Positions 11,292-23,158 of a stretch of 64,000 nucleotides of DNA are shown in pieces. This DNA comes from Ambrosia x helenae (lineage: Eukaryota; Streptophyta; Magnoliopsida; Asterales; Asteraceae): contig CM061228.1 of NCBI GenBank assembly GCA_030844895.1, positions 141,410,444 through 141,474,443 of the forward strand, written 5' to 3'. Position 1 is the first letter of the stretch; each line of letters starts with the position of its first letter. Below the pieces are notes generated by a model, which was not told where the DNA came from, searched no databases, and saw only the letters and a list, made by a program, of their open reading frames with translations. The translations under genes and the position numbers were made by a program.

Positions 11292-13094
11292 TGTGACACC
11301 CGACATGTTTAGGTCAACGATTCATAAACACATAAAGTCTACCTTAGCGAGAAACGTTTATTAAACATACTTGACGGGGTCAGTAGAGTCAGAACACAGT
11401 CCGTATTGTCCAGGGTTCAATGATTTGGAGGATCATTGGGTTAATCACACACGCACACGTTACGAGTCTCGTTGTTGGTGAATTACATAAACTATATTAA
11501 GTGTTACGCGTAGATTTATTCTTATGTGGTGGATTATATGCAAATACGTGTTTAAACGATGTTTAGATGATTATCCGTGCTTATATATGTTAAACACAGA
11601 TTAGGATTACATGTTCATGTGTTAGGATGCGTTAAAATGCGTTAAACACGACAAACTGGAAAAACTAGAAAACATAGGTCCAGGTTCGACCCATAGCGTG
11701 GGGGCGAACCTGGGAAAAGATCTTGGTTCGACCCACAATGTAGGGCGAACCTGGGATGAGAAAACCACATAAGTTCATTCGACCAGCATAGACACATTCG
11801 ACTTAGAATAAGGGGCGAATGTGGACTGGGTATAAATACCACACTTTGTCATTTTTCACCATTTCACAAACCCTAAACGCCTCTAAACACTCTCTAGCAA
11901 CTTTAATCATTAAGGAAGGAGTTTTTGCTCTTGTTTTCCATAATCTAACCTACAAACATCTTCTAAACAAAGATCTAAGGTGTGTTCTTCATCCTAAATC
12001 CTTTTTAAAGCATTTTGATTCGTTTTCATTAAACCCCAAGAGTCCATATCTAATTTAAACATGTTTTCATGGATAAAAACCTACCTAACATCTTTCTAAA
12101 CAAAACCTATCCATAAACAATGAGTTTTCATACAAATTAACATGTGTTAATGGTGTTTTATGTGGTGTTATGTATTGTTTGATGATTAATTGCTGTATAG
12201 ATGTTATAACAATGATCTGGGACTGTTATTGATGATGATTTATGATTGAGATAGGTTACAATTGATTATTGATGATGTTTTGCTCATTTTGGGGATTTTG
12301 GGTTAGATCTAGGGCTTGTTCATGATGATAGTGATAAGGATATGATTAGGGGTTTCTTGTTCATGATAATCTGAGTATATTAAGTTGATTATTGATTGAT
12401 TTCAGAAAGTTTCCTAATTGGGTAAAGATTGCATGCGTTTGATGTGACATCTCCATAATTTGCCATTTCGGGTAACTTGTAAAATGGACGGATTTCGGGA
12501 TAAAATTGGTAGGGTTTTGTGGGAATATGTTAATGATAGTTGACTGTTGTGATTGGTGATGTTTCATGATGTTTTCGGATCGTTTAGATGCGTTTTGGTG
12601 CGTTTTGTGAAGTTCTGCAGCAAAGGGTCGAACATGGAACTCATTCGACCCTTCGTGGGGTCGAATGTGGCTCAAATAGGTCGAATGTGGCTCTAATGGG
12701 TCGAACGTGGCTTATGGGGGGTTGAACGTGGCTTCTGGGGGTCGAACGTGGCTTCTAGGGGTCGAACGTGGCTCCTAGGGGTCGAATGTGGCACCATAGG
12801 GTCGAATGTGGGTGTTTGGGGTCGAATCTGGGTGCCCAGGGGCAAATTAACACGTGTTAGGGTTGAATTAACATACGTTAAGGTCGAATAAACATATGTT
12901 AGGGTCAAATAAACATGTGTTAGGTCAAATGAACTTGTGAATGGGTTGAATGAACATCATGAGGGTCGAACCAATGGTCCATGGGTCGGACCAGAAGCCC
13001 TTGGGGGCGAACCAAACACAGGAAACTCCCGATTCGACCTTACGACTTCGTATATGCGATTTTTGATGCAAACTAAGTGCTTTATGCTTGAAAC
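11292..13094 (+). mobile_element. Ty3/gypsy-type LTR, 3'-truncated
   Basis: Begins TGTGACACCCGACATG and shares the early phrase AAAGTCTACCTTAGCGAG with the minus-strand LTR at 20543-23158, so the two are the same broad family. No internal region, primer site or second LTR follows; at 13095 a different element (TRIM) begins. The right third is occupied by a minisatellite (12618-13015). No TSD can be assigned because the right end is missing. Confidence 0.65.
12618..13015 (+). repeat. Degenerate minisatellite of GGGTCGAAYGTGGCT units inside an LTR
   Basis: Roughly 16-18 units of about 20-22 bp carrying GGGTCGAACGTGGCTTCTAG and variants (GTCGAATGTGG, GTCGAATAAACATATG). The left half keeps the GTGG form; the right half drifts to AACAYRYGTTAG. 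A related word (GGTTCGACCCA...GGGGCGAACCTGGG) also occurs at 11680-11815 in the same LTR. Confidence 0.8.
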
Positions 13095-13732
13095 TGTGAC
13101 ACCCCAGGAAAATCCCACATCGGCAGTGGCCAGGAGAGATCCTTGGTTCATATGTAATCCAATGCCTCTTAAATCACCAACGCGTTTTGGGGCTTAATGT
13201 TAGTGGATGAGAGGAGAAGTCCACAATTAAGCGTGCTCGGGTAGGAGCAGTTTCAGGATGGGTGACCTCCTGGGAAGTATCCACCAGGGCAACCAAAAAC
13301 AAATCCGTGAGCTCTGGATGGGCAACCCATCGGGGCAAAGCGGACAATATTGGTGGTGAGAGGGGCTGGATGTTACAAATGGTATTAGAGCCACTCCTGT
13401 GTCGTTCGGGATGGTGGGTGCATACCTCATCAGGGACGATGAGACTCTAACAGGGGTGAATGTGACACCCTAGGAAAATCCCACATCGGTCGTGGCAAGG
13501 AGAGATCCTTGGTTCATAAGTAATGTCTTGCCTCTTAAATCACCAACGCGTTTTGGGCTTAATGAGAGGAGAAATCCACAGTTAAGCGTGCTCGGGTGGG
13601 AGCAGTTTCAGGATGGGTGAAATCCTAGGAAGTCTCCACCAGGGCAATCAAAAACAAATCCGTGAGCTCTGGATGGGCAACCCATCCGGGCAAAGCGGAC
13701 AATATTGGTGGTGAGAGGGGCTGGATGTTACA
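13095..13732 (+). mobile_element. TRIM (terminal-repeat retrotransposon in miniature)
   Basis: Two direct terminal repeats, 13095-13377 and 13461-13732, each begin TGTGACACCC and end GGCTGGATGTTACA. Only 83 bp separate them. This spacer starts with AATGGTATTAGAGCC, close to the TGGTATCAGAGC primer site complementary to initiator tRNA-Met, and ends with a purine-rich CAGGGGTGAA directly before the second repeat. This is the complete TRIM layout without coding sequence. The flanks GAAAC and CCATC do not match, so no TSD is visible and one edge may have recombined. Confidence 0.8.
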
Positions 13733-13830
13733 CCATCCGCCTGGAAGCACGATAATGGAATAATCGGTAAAACCTGGCGCTCTCAAGAATCGAACCCATG
13801 ACCTTTCGGCCTTGGGTCTTCTATCATAGA
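13733..13830 (-). mobile_element. SINE fragment (family 2)
   Basis: On the minus strand it carries CATGGGTTCGATTCTTGAG followed by CCAGGTTTTACCG, matching the middle of the complete SINEs at 30461 and 43794. Truncated at both sides. Confidence 0.45.
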
Positions 13831-14013
13831 AATTCAATTCTTTTATTATAAGTTATAGATTATAGATTAGATTTAATCCTTAATTCCTTCTTAGGTCATT
13901 GATATAAACTTATTCTCTATATTATATCTCAGCAGAGATTATTATACAAAGACTAAACTAAATGCACGCGTTAACATAATAATTGAGAATGATATAATCT
14001 AATAAGTAATAAC

Positions 14014-14638
14014 TAGGGCTGTAAACGAACCAAACAAACACGAACAAGGCTTTGTTCGTGTTTGTTTGTTAAGGTTTCTTAGACAAACGAACCGTTCACG
14101 AACACACTAACGAACATAATTCTATGTTTGTGTTTGTTTGTTAAGAAATTCAGTTGTTTGCGAACTGTTCGTGAACACGGGTCTTAAACACAAACAAACA
14201 AAAACAAACATTTAATATGCAACTAACTAAAAAAACATTGTTAATATTAACCGTTAGACAAAGTACATCTACTAAATGATGTCGATAAGTCAAATTGTAC
14301 TAACTTAGACATAACTATCTAAAATTATTTAGGCATAGGCATGAATACATGATATTCCTAATTCAAAAGTTCATAATTATCCTAAGTTTTAACTAGTGAC
14401 CGAACATAAACAAACATACACAAATGGATATAAATAAACGAACGTAAACAAACACATTACCGAACGTTCACGAACGCAATCGAACGAACGAGACATTAGT
14501 TCGTGTTTGTTTGTTTAGTTAATCAAACGAAATTTTTTGTTCGTGTTCGTTCATTTATTAAACAAACGGACACAAACGAACTTCCCGCCGAACGGTTTAC
14601 GAACTGTTCATCGAACGTTTGGTTTGTTTACAGCCCTA
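14014..14638. mobile_element. hAT foldback MITE with GTTCGTGTTCGTTTG words
   Basis: Termini TAGGGCTGTAAACGAACC and its inverse ending at 14638, flanked by a perfect 8-bp target duplication GTAATAAC (14006-14013 and 14639-14646), diagnostic of hAT transposition. The sequences near both ends are rich in repeats of AACGAACACGAACA/TGTTCGTGTTCG. F-box copies A (about 5010) and D (about 44885) keep the uninterrupted target AGTAATAACATA, so the insertion postdates the duplication. Confidence 0.9.
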
Positions 14639-14674
14639 GTAATAACATAGAAGTCCAGTTATCTCTTTAAAGTT

Positions 14675-16007
14675 TTAAACAATAACATTCATGATCCGAC
14701 AAATATAAACTAGTTCTCAGTACCATAAACATGTATCACAACTTGAAATTCCTTTATCTTCATCAAAACTCCAACCCCTTCTTTCAAAACGTAGGACATG
14801 ATCTTGTTCTTGGCATTTTGTGTCGATTTTTTTTTTTGGAGTAATCGGGTTGTTAATCCACGTCTGACTTAACACCTTATGAATTTTATCTCTACAATCT
14901 TTCACATTCCAATGCCTCGATCTTGAATATTTCATGCTATTTGAAAGCTTTAATCCTTGTTGACTCGACTGATTCCTGCCTGAAAGAAGAATCATTCCAT
15001 ACACATATGTTGCCTCTAAATATCCCTCTTCAACCGCCCTTTTCAAGTGATCTAGTCCGGATTTGACGTTAACTTGACTGAAATATTCAAACTGGAAAAA
15101 AAACATTAAACATCGTTGTAGTTAATTAAATTTTTTAATGATAATAATTAGACAAAGAGTGTAAAATTAGAGCTGTAAATTGTAATTGATTCCAAAGTTA
15201 ACAGTGAAATAGGCCAAAAACATTGGCTAGTCATTTAAGTATGTTTTCAAATAATATGATAGCATTACAGAACCAAAACAACCCATAACTGAACCGAAAA
15301 ACTCGATCAATTTCTTTTCAAAGCGTGGTTCCATACCGGTTATTGCAACACCTGGTTTTTGATCCTTTTGACTATATACCCGGTTTTAAAAGTTTGCAAC
15401 TCTACTAGACATTGAATAAACCAAAGTAGATCAAACCAAATTTTGATTGATTCTTACCATTCCTTGTCTAAATAGTGACTCAGATTTTCCTTTGTTGAAT
15501 CAGTGAGCTAAGAAAGACGCTCTTTCACTCGGTCAAACCCACTGAATTATCGGGAACTTTTCTAACGAAACATGTTGGAAGACATAATCATCTTTTGTTG
15601 ATTTAAAAGTTGATTAATATGAATATAGTTTAAACTTAAACATATATATATAGGTCATGTGTTCAAGACTCCCTAAACAAACTGGTTTTGATACAGTTGA
15701 TTATCTAGTTATCAATAAGCAAAAGATAAGGTTTTACTACATAAAAGAAAAGTAGTATCTCAAAGCTGGTTCAATCAAAAAATATATCAGGATTATGAAA
15801 CTAACCTTAATTTAGCACTAAAAAGATCGGTGAACGAAGATGATGCAACCGAGCAAGAACGTCAACTAAAATATCCATCGGAAGCGATCCAATAGTCCTT
15901 CTAGATTGAAGAACGAATTTACCGACTCGTTTTTCTCCATGTTTATAAACTCTCGAACTCAAATCGCCGTTTGTGATCATCTTTCTTGTTTTTCTTGGAA
16001 CACCCAT
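14675..16007 (-). pseudogene. F-box protein pseudogene, copy B (At1g67623-like)
   Basis: Collinear with intact copy D but with three independent lesions. Exon 1 (from 16007; MGVPRKTRKMIT, then TIGSLPMDILVDVLAR) loses one C near 15848-15851 and shifts frame inside the F-box. The 5' end of exon 2, including the acceptor and the SCKDFLE codons, is deleted at about 15601-15606. Exon 3 (15091-14675) has CGA changed to TGA at 14717-14719, removing the terminal RELVY...NVIV, plus an extra Lys codon in its poly-T stretch. The last of these would truncate even a rescued frame. The core-promoter TATA region seen in copies C and D has become a (TA)n microsatellite at about 16085-16114. This is clearly a dead copy. 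Confidence 0.9.
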
Positions 16008-16080
16008 TGTTGTTAAAACTCTCGGTTGATTTCAAGTAAAGAGTTAGAACGCGTGCATGTTCATATGACCTATGTACGTG

Positions 16081-16084
<4 letters not shown>

Positions 16085-16114
<30 letters not shown>
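16085..16114. repeat. (TA)n microsatellite
   Basis: About 15 TA units at the place where copies C and D have a short TATATATAGGGGAG core-promoter-like sequence. Confidence 0.9.
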
Positions 16115-16117
<3 letters not shown>

Positions 16118-16738
16118 GAGTTTGATTAAGAATACAAAAATATTCCTTGTTGAGCAAGTATACAGATTTGAATTAGAACCCCAATAGAAATAGGAAGGTA
16201 ATTAATTATCTATGATATACTTACCATATATATTGCTTTTATGGATACATAGAATGGAAACCTTTAGTTTAAAAAATGGTAATTAATTTGAACGATTTTA
16301 AGCAATCCAAAACACTTTTTCTCAATCAAATAACCTACACTTACATATTTATCTGTAGAAGATAAGTAGATTGATACCAAAAATAAATAAATAAATAAAA
16401 CCGAATGAAAAGAAAAGTAGACATAAAAACAGTGATCACACATGTGAAACGCAAAATATATAACAAGTAACAAAGCCGATCTAGGAGCTGCATGTTGCGA
16501 CATGGCCTTTATCCGGGAAAAATAAGAGTAAAAATGTTGAACCACACACGCACGTTGTGGCGTGTTCACTCGCAAAATTTAGATCAAAACGTAAAACGAT
16601 GTATTTGTAAAAGATGAAAAGTATAGTTAACAAAGTTGAAAGTGAAAAAGTGTTGGGTTTAAAATGTAAAAGTTGTAAAAAGTTTTTAGGTTAAAAAAAG
16701 AGTAAATGGCCAAATTCGACCGCAGGTCCGTGCAATAA

Positions 16739-16942
16739 TCATGATGTAGGCACAGCTGTAAAGTGTGCTCCGCAACTGTCGAAGGTAACCTCTCGCACAA
16801 AATTAGGAAGCCGAGCGCAGTTCCTTACACCCCTAACCGGTTCAGGCAACAATCCTTCACCAACACCGTTGTCATCACCGCTACTAAAACCCTCACTATT
16901 GTCACTTACCAACACAATTTCCTCAACCTCATTATCTGCCAT
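16739..16942 (-). pseudogene. Truncated HSF gene fragment fused to foreign sequence
   Basis: Starting from ATG at 16942, 49-50 codons match the N-terminus of the HSF gene at 48789 (MADNEVEEIVLVSDNSEG, then VRNCARLPNFV), but the frame then runs into 18 codons of unrelated sequence that belong to the inverted-repeat unit of the F-box D locus (GCAACTGTCGAAGG in plus orientation near 16775). The whole DNA-binding domain is missing. The ancestral promoter including a TATA-like TTTAGTATAAATAGAGTA lies upstream (in minus orientation, 16985-17005). This is the product of a rearrangement, not a functional gene. Confidence 0.85.
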
Positions 16943-17830
16943 GGAAACTTAAGGTTAGGTAGGAAAGTTTTCTACATAATAGTTTGTGTTTTGTACTCTA
17001 TTTATACTAAAACTTGTGGTGGAAATCGGTACCGTTATCAAACATGTCTCAAGTGTTTTTAGTACGATATGATATGATTCCTTTGTGTGAGAAATTAAAA
17101 CTGTGGGATTTGGTACGACTATCACAATTATGTTATTGTGATTGAGAGGTACAACAGGAGTCCTTTGCATGGGAGGTGAGGAAGGTGTGAGTTGGATAGT
17201 AATTAAAGTATTTTTCAAATCGTAAATATCATGTTCAAAGTAGATTTTTACTATTCATTGTTAAAATACATACCAAAGTTATTGGAAATTAACTTGTTTT
17301 ATGTCCATATATAAAATAAAGATTAAAAATATGTATTTACATTCTGTATATATATTACTTACCTATATATTAATAAGGCTTCATTTAGTAGGCCCCCCTC
17401 AATATTTACACACTTGGTTGACCCATATATACGTCGCGTATAAACCTATACACGGCGTATAGACATGGGTTTTTTCAGGTTGAAAAACCAAGTCTTGGGT
17501 GAAATTCTAATGTTATACATGGAGGGTAGACCTACAAGCCACGTAAAACGAAAGTTCGGTATTATCTGTTTCATTAAAGTTTTAAACGTTGTACATACGA
17601 CTTATAAGTCTAATTATTATTTTTTTTCAAATGAAAGTTTGGTATTTATCTGTTAGATTAAGGTTTAAAACGTCATACATCCGACTTATAAACATATTAC
17701 CAATTTTTTAATATTTTTTCCAACATATATTCGATAATTATCCGCCTTATGAAAGTTTTAAAGATTGTAATGTTTAACACGACAAATATTAGGTTTTTTA
17801 GATGCTTGTTCAATATTATCGTTTTAAAAA
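16943..17830 (-). repeat. Inverted copy of the HSF promoter region
   Basis: The reverse complement matches about 47880-48788. Landmarks include the pairs of TATACGCGACGTATATATG-like words near 17430-17465 and 48280-48300, and CCACGTAAAACGAAAGTTCG at 17539 (reverse at 48170). No gene within. Confidence 0.8.
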
Positions 17831-18500
17831 AAAAAATGTAAAGCAACAAACGAAATCACACCAAACCAAACGTACTAAAATTACATATACACAACTAAAA
17901 GGTAAATTATTCATATATAATAAGTTAGTTTGTACATAACAAAGAAACAAAAAGTACAACCATACCATACAATACAAAACAAAAAACTTCAAATCAAGCA
18001 TCTTGATCCTCACCTTCCACACCGGAAGGCGGTACAACTAGCACAGGATTGGCACCCTCTCTGCACATCATGTCTATCTCCCGGTCAACCAACCAACCAA
18101 CTGCTCAAGTAGCCAGCCTAACAGCTTGGTAAGCGCGTTGAGGATTTTGTGGCGGCTCCAGCGGATCCCGCGGGCCGGGCTGCCGAGGTACATGAGGCTC
18201 CGCCCCAAACAAATGGTACAGGCTGCTGCAACGGTTGAGGGATGAAAAATTGCTTGTCCACATCTATAAAACGAAGGCCGATGTCTTGAAACTTTTCACA
18301 ACCTTCATCCCATGGAGCGTGCTCGAACCTATCAGTCGATGCTTGATCCGAGGATGTAACTGAGAGCCATACGAAAAATTTTGACTGCAGGCCCGTGCAA
18401 TAATCATGATGTAGGCAACGCAGTAAAGTGTGCGCCGCAACTGTCGAAGGTAACCTCTCGCACAAAAAAAAAACTGTGCTAAACATCGAAGGGCAAAAAA
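17831..18500 (-). pseudogene. Unrecognised coding remnant, inverted copy
   Basis: On the minus strand an open stretch (18486-18118) encodes motifs HTLLRCLHHDYCTGL, KFFVWLSVTS and DQASTDRFEHAPWDEG, then KFQDIGLRFIDVDKQFF. The reverse complement of 47215-47750 carries the same sequence. The two copies break frame at different places, so neither is an intact gene. I do not recognise the family; position and context suggest a transposon-derived gene. Confidence 0.55.
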
Positions 18501-18524
18501 TTGGTGTGTTTGTAAATAATAATA

Positions 18525-18787
18525 ATAATAATCATGCATCAGGTGGTGGCGTTGATAGCCTAAAGACAAAGGGGTACATGCACCAATCGGGTTTGTCCCG
18601 ATTGCTAAGTGTTATGTGCCTTATGTCTAAGGCTTGATACAAAACCACTATTGAGCCGGAGGTCTCACTGGAAGCAGCCTCTCTATTCCCACGGGATAGA
18701 GGTAAGACTGTCTACATCTTACCCTCCTTCAGACCCTACCTTAGCTTTTGCTATTGGTGGGATTAACTGAGTATGATGATGATGATA
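18525..18787 (+). repeat. SINE-like short interspersed repeat, copy 2 of 3
   Basis: Core from GGTGGTGGCGTTGATAGCC to a (GAT)n tail near 18775; the most complete core of the three copies (see 1311-1624 and 28209-28553). Confidence 0.6.
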
Positions 18788-18880
18788 ATACTAATAAATC
18801 CACAAATTTATTATCAAATAATATAATCCGCAAATTTATTCCACCATAGTGTGTTTGTTTATTTATTTTTACTTATATTT

Positions 18881-19093
18881 GTTCCTAATTATCAATTTAT
18901 TTATTTACTTATTTATTTATTTATTATTTATGTATTTTTGGGTTTTTAAATAACCCGCTTGTGAAGAAGGAGAAGGGGGAAATGGGTTTGGGCTGCACTT
19001 AGGCTGGATTTCGGATACGGTATAAAAATAAAAAAAATTAAAAAGAATAATAAATAAATAAATAAGTAAATAAATAAATTGATAATTAGGAAC
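18881..19093. repeat. AT-rich foldback (inverted repeat)
   Basis: GTTCCTAATTATCAATTTAT followed by TTATT units at 18881-18927 is the reverse complement of the stretch ending GATAATTAGGAAC at 19093. Arms of about 45-50 bp enclose about 115 bp. It abuts a Helitron terminus at 19097. Confidence 0.75.
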
Positions 19094-19096
19094 CAA

Positions 19097-19140
19097 CTAG
19101 TATAGTGACCCGCCGCGCGTTTTGACGGCGTCAAAAGTTA
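19097..19140 (-). mobile_element. Helitron 3' terminus next to malic-enzyme fragment
   Basis: On the minus strand a GCCGTCAAAACGCGCGGC stem-loop precedes GGGTCACTATA and CTAG (19097-19100), followed by T. This is a plausible Helitron 3' end whose body would extend rightward over the NAD-malic enzyme exons. The 5' TC end was not located, so the length is unknown. Confidence 0.5.
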
Positions 19141-19691
19141 AGCGACTCGGATTTATCGTGAACAACAAATACAGCGGCAGCTAACACTAAATCATTAGAT
19201 GCATACATTGCTAATAATCGAGTCATAACCCAAAGTTATGAACTGAAGCAATTTAACACATGTAGGCAACATGATAGATAACAAAAGACGATAATTTGTG
19301 GGACTATGATCTATGCTTTATTCTCACCACCTTCCAGCTGCGACAACAACAATCTTTTGGTTTACAAATTCAATAATGGCCGGCCTTGTGCTCTAACAAC
19401 TCCAAGCAGTCTATAGCTAATGTAACGGCAACAGTTCCCTAAGAACCATGAATATGGAATACGATTAAATAGAAAAAATCAACATAAATCGTAATCTTAA
19501 GATGTCATTTAAGGAAATAAAGCAGATAGATTCTAATTTGTATGTCATCATCGAGCATGCAATACCTCTTTCTATAACTATAACAGTTTCAAAGCATGCT
19601 TGACTAAAGCCTCAAACTCATTCAACATGGCTGCCTAAAAATGTTCAAATAGAACAAATATACAAAATCAAAATTCATAAAAGAAATGAAC
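19141..19691. other. DNA between the Helitron terminus and malic-enzyme exon remnants
   Basis: On the minus strand an acceptor-like TTTTAG at 19634-19639 precedes a short frame containing MLNEFEALVKHALKLL and a stop. It does not match the next malic-enzyme exon and may be chance. Nothing else recognised. Confidence 0.35.
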
Positions 19692-20542
19692 ATGGATAAT
19701 AGGTTTTGGCCAATGTGTATGAGGAGCTTCCATCAACTCATCCACTATTGAGATGCATTCTTCTCCTGCCGACCTTCGTTCTCTTAGTCCTAAATATGTT
19801 AAAAGTAAATAACATGAGACAATATTGTTGTGCGCTTGTGCAACCTATATACAATTTTCATCATCTCTTAAAGACTTCTTATGAAAAGGAGATAACTTTC
19901 AGCCAAGAAAAAGTTTGTGGTTAAGTTGAGTTTACTCATAACCTATGTGGGAAATATTTGTATTTGTGTAATTATGCGTGTGGCTACTTACAGAGATGAT
20001 CTTCTAGTAGCTTCTCATTGTTGATGGCAACATCAAGCATAATAGGAAGGACCTGTGATAGCAATATTGGATAGCAACCATCATAAAATTTAATGTTATG
20101 TATGTCGATTAAATATGTGGGGGTGGAAAGGTTAGGTAGCGGGTCAAAAGGGAACTAATTTCCGTGTGGACCGTGGAACTGTGCGGTCGCATTGACCCCC
20201 ACACACTTCCTTGTCCGACTTTTTTTTACAGATATTCAATGAGTTATTTATTATTACGGAAAAACTATAATAAAAAACAATTTAGGAGGTTGTATCGTGT
20301 ATGTACTAAAAATAGACTTTGGGTAACTTTCGACCCGTTTGACATGATCTGTTTGGGGATGCTTTTTGACCCGGTTGAGGTTTAACTCAGATTGGCCCAT
20401 TCAAAAATAAATAGGTCAAATGATCGCTCTAGAGCAGTGGCGGATTCAGGATTTTTTTCCAGTGGGTTCGCTGTTTTAGTCTTTTAGATGCTCGGATAGA
20501 CGGGTCCGGTCCGGTCGGTTCGACGGGTCGGGTATCGACGTA

Positions 20543-23158
20543 TGTGTCACACCCTCAAAATCCACTTGCGGAGTTTTACCGCGAGGCGCATGACAAACCA
20601 GGATCCAAGTCAACGATCACAATAAACAAGTCTAAATGAACACATGCAATTTCAAAAACATAGTTTAAAATCTCCAAATACAGCGGAAGCTTATTCTCAA
20701 AACATAATCCAAAAGTAAACCAATTTATTCAATGTTTGAAAACCATGCAATCCTAACTAGACGCCGTGCAGACGCGTGCGCCCTAGTTCCATAGTGCTAC
20801 CTTAGCGACCTGAGAAAACATGTAAGAGTTTACGTCAGCACAAAATGCTGGTGAGTTTACAGGTTTTGTAATCAAAGTACCAAGTTCAACCTGTCCATAC
20901 TATAACAATTTGCAAACCAAGGTACGCTAGCTAGGCGTATGTTTTATTACTACAACGATTGGAAAACCATTACTAACTCGTAAACCAGATGTCGTGCCCG
21001 AATAGTAAACTTGTTCCTGTTTGAGATAATATGCACTCGCCCGGCCCTCCAAGCCGACGAGCGGGGTTGGTCATTCCCAATAGATCTATTCACATTTCCC
21101 CGTTGTGCTAACCCGCACATTCATGGTTTCCCCCGGGACTTCCAAAGATCGTATAGTAAACCATAGAAACCCATAGTATGACAGTTGTTACCAAAACATA
21201 AGTTTAACACATGTTTTCTCCCCCGAAAAGTGAAACCAGTTAAAAGAGGGGCCGTAAACTCACCTTAGGTTGCGTTACTTCGAAACAAGAATAATATCAG
21301 CAAGCTATGATAGCCCCGTAAAGCGACGACCTAACATATGACAGTTACAAGTACTTAGACTAATAACCCGTAGGTTAGTTAGTCCCTAGATGTCCAGACC
21401 ATAACCAAGTTCGTTTGAAAACACCGTGACTGTTAAATTAACCCAACGTACAAGACTCAACATCCCATTGGTGACCCGAGACTTCCCGTGTTATACTTGC
21501 ACTCACAAACATACAATCATGCAATACACCCTTAACATACGTTAAAGTCCAACAAGTTATAGCACGTAGTTCAAGTATCACATAAATAAGTCCGAACACA
21601 TGTTACCAAGTTATTAGATATGTTACGGGGTTCCTAGCATGTTCCTAGGTGTCAAATCGGGTCCCGAAACGCTATATTACACTTACAGCAGCAGTATAGG
21701 CGATTAGGAAAAGTCAACTAGTGATTACGTGGGTCAACAGGCATTTAGGAATGCTAATCGCCTATAGTATAGGCGATTAGGGCTATCTGGTATACAATTT
21801 ATGAGTTTATAGGCGATTACGTCGTAAAGCATGCAATTCAGGGCTTAACTAGCATTTAGGATCGTAAATGCATGAAGTAAAGGGGAATAGGCTCCTATTC
21901 GCCTATACTATAGGCGATTAGGGCTTCTCATCAGGCGAATAGCCTCCTAATCGCCTATAGTATAGGGGATTAGGGTTCCTATTCGCCTTTAGCATAGCTG
22001 TTCCGGTTTTTCGCGCGTTTAACACTCCAAATCCAATCCAGAACGTGTGTAAACATCAAATATCAATCAAACAACTATATCAAACATATTTCAATCAAAA
22101 TCCTTAGCTTAACCTCGTTCTATCAGCCCTGCATGCAACCATGTAACCCAAACACAACACACATAGCATGAAATATCACATTAACATGCATAACCGTAAC
22201 CCTAATGAACAATTACTCAGATTTCATCAACATGCTATCATTATTAATCTGTAACTACCTTAATATTATGTTATCAATCCATCTTGAATCATAAAAACCC
22301 TATCTTTCAATCATAAGCACACATACAACATGCATAACAGTTAGAATCCAATTAACAACGATTATTAACGAATTTCAGAAGACACATTCGTTTATAAACA
22401 GGTCTGGACCATTAGGGATTTAATAAAAACGTTATTAAAGATTGCATGAATGAAAACCACACCTTAGATTTGTAATAGATTGATGTAATAGGCTTGAAAT
22501 CTTGTGTTTTGATCCAAAATCGTGTTCCAGAGGTTGTGTGGGTGTTGGGGCGAGTTGTGGGACGACTAGGGTTATTAATATGAAGTTTATGAGGTCAAGT
22601 ATTGTATTTATAGGCGTTTTTAGTCGTCCAGCACGTTATAGGCGATTACGCAGCAGCATCAGGCGAATAGGGATCCTATTCGCCCCTAGTATAGGCGAAT
22701 AGGGCCTATTCGCCCCTATTGGGACCCTACTCGCCTACCCTATAGGCGAGTACAACTCCTATTCGCCTATAGGGTCTGGTTCAGCATGTTTGGTGCGTTA
22801 AACTCCGTATTAACATATGTTAACACATTTTCACATACCGACAAGTCACATAATGATTGTAAACACATAGTACTTGCAAACAAACACATTCACACTCGTT
22901 CACCAATTCCCGGGACTCGAGACTTGTATATTCCCTGTGCTCTGACGATTCTACGAATCGTCACCCTTTGTACACTTGGTTAAGGACTGACATCTAATGA
23001 GCCTTTAGACTAACATCTAATGATCCTCTATACCAAACTAACAGTTCCCGAACCGTAACACGACTAAACTATCCCAGTTAAGTATAATATACGCGTGACT
23101 CGCTAAGGTAGACTTTAATCTAGACAGCGTTGTTAACCAGAATTTGCCGGGTGTCACA
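20543..23158 (-). mobile_element. Ty3/gypsy-type LTR (about 2.6 kb)
   Basis: Read on the minus strand it runs from TGTGACACCCGGCAAATTC (23158) to GAGGGTGTGACACA (20543). A polypurine-type tract TTTTAACGTGGGGATGA directly precedes it (23175-23159, minus), preceded by codons for NFRDENSFN, the usual C-terminal signature of chromovirus-like Ty3 polyproteins. So this is a 3' LTR with a stub of the internal region. It carries repeated GGCGAATAGG / CCTATTCGCC words at 21700-21990 and 22625-22775. No partner LTR is found. Confidence 0.75.
21700..22775. repeat. Palindromic TATAGGCGAWTAGG word array in LTR
   Basis: Two clusters (about 21696-21990 and 22625-22775) of CCTATTCGCC, CCTAATCGCC and their complements, often paired as CGCCTATAGTATAGGCGATT so that each unit can fold on itself. 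At least a dozen half-units by eye. Confidence 0.75.

Larger units (their letters stand above)
13868..16740 (-). repeat. Segmental duplication, left block (F-box B with both flanks)
   Basis: From AGATTTAATCCTTAATTCC at 13868 to about 16740 the sequence is collinear with 44753-46855 (F-box D with flanks), apart from a MITE inserted at 14014-14638 and small indels. Upstream of the F-box gene the shared flank includes the GAACCACACACGCACGTTG phrase at 16540. Beyond 16780 the homology to the right block continues only in inverted order. Confidence 0.85.

Noticed and set aside
12618..13015. Regularly spaced repeats considered as a CRISPR-like array
   Set aside because: Eukaryotic context, degenerate units and no unique spacers. 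It is a minisatellite in an LTR.
18946..19134. Open frame with Leu/Ile/Phe runs resembling a membrane peptide
   Set aside because: It is the translation of the AT-rich foldback at 18881-19093.
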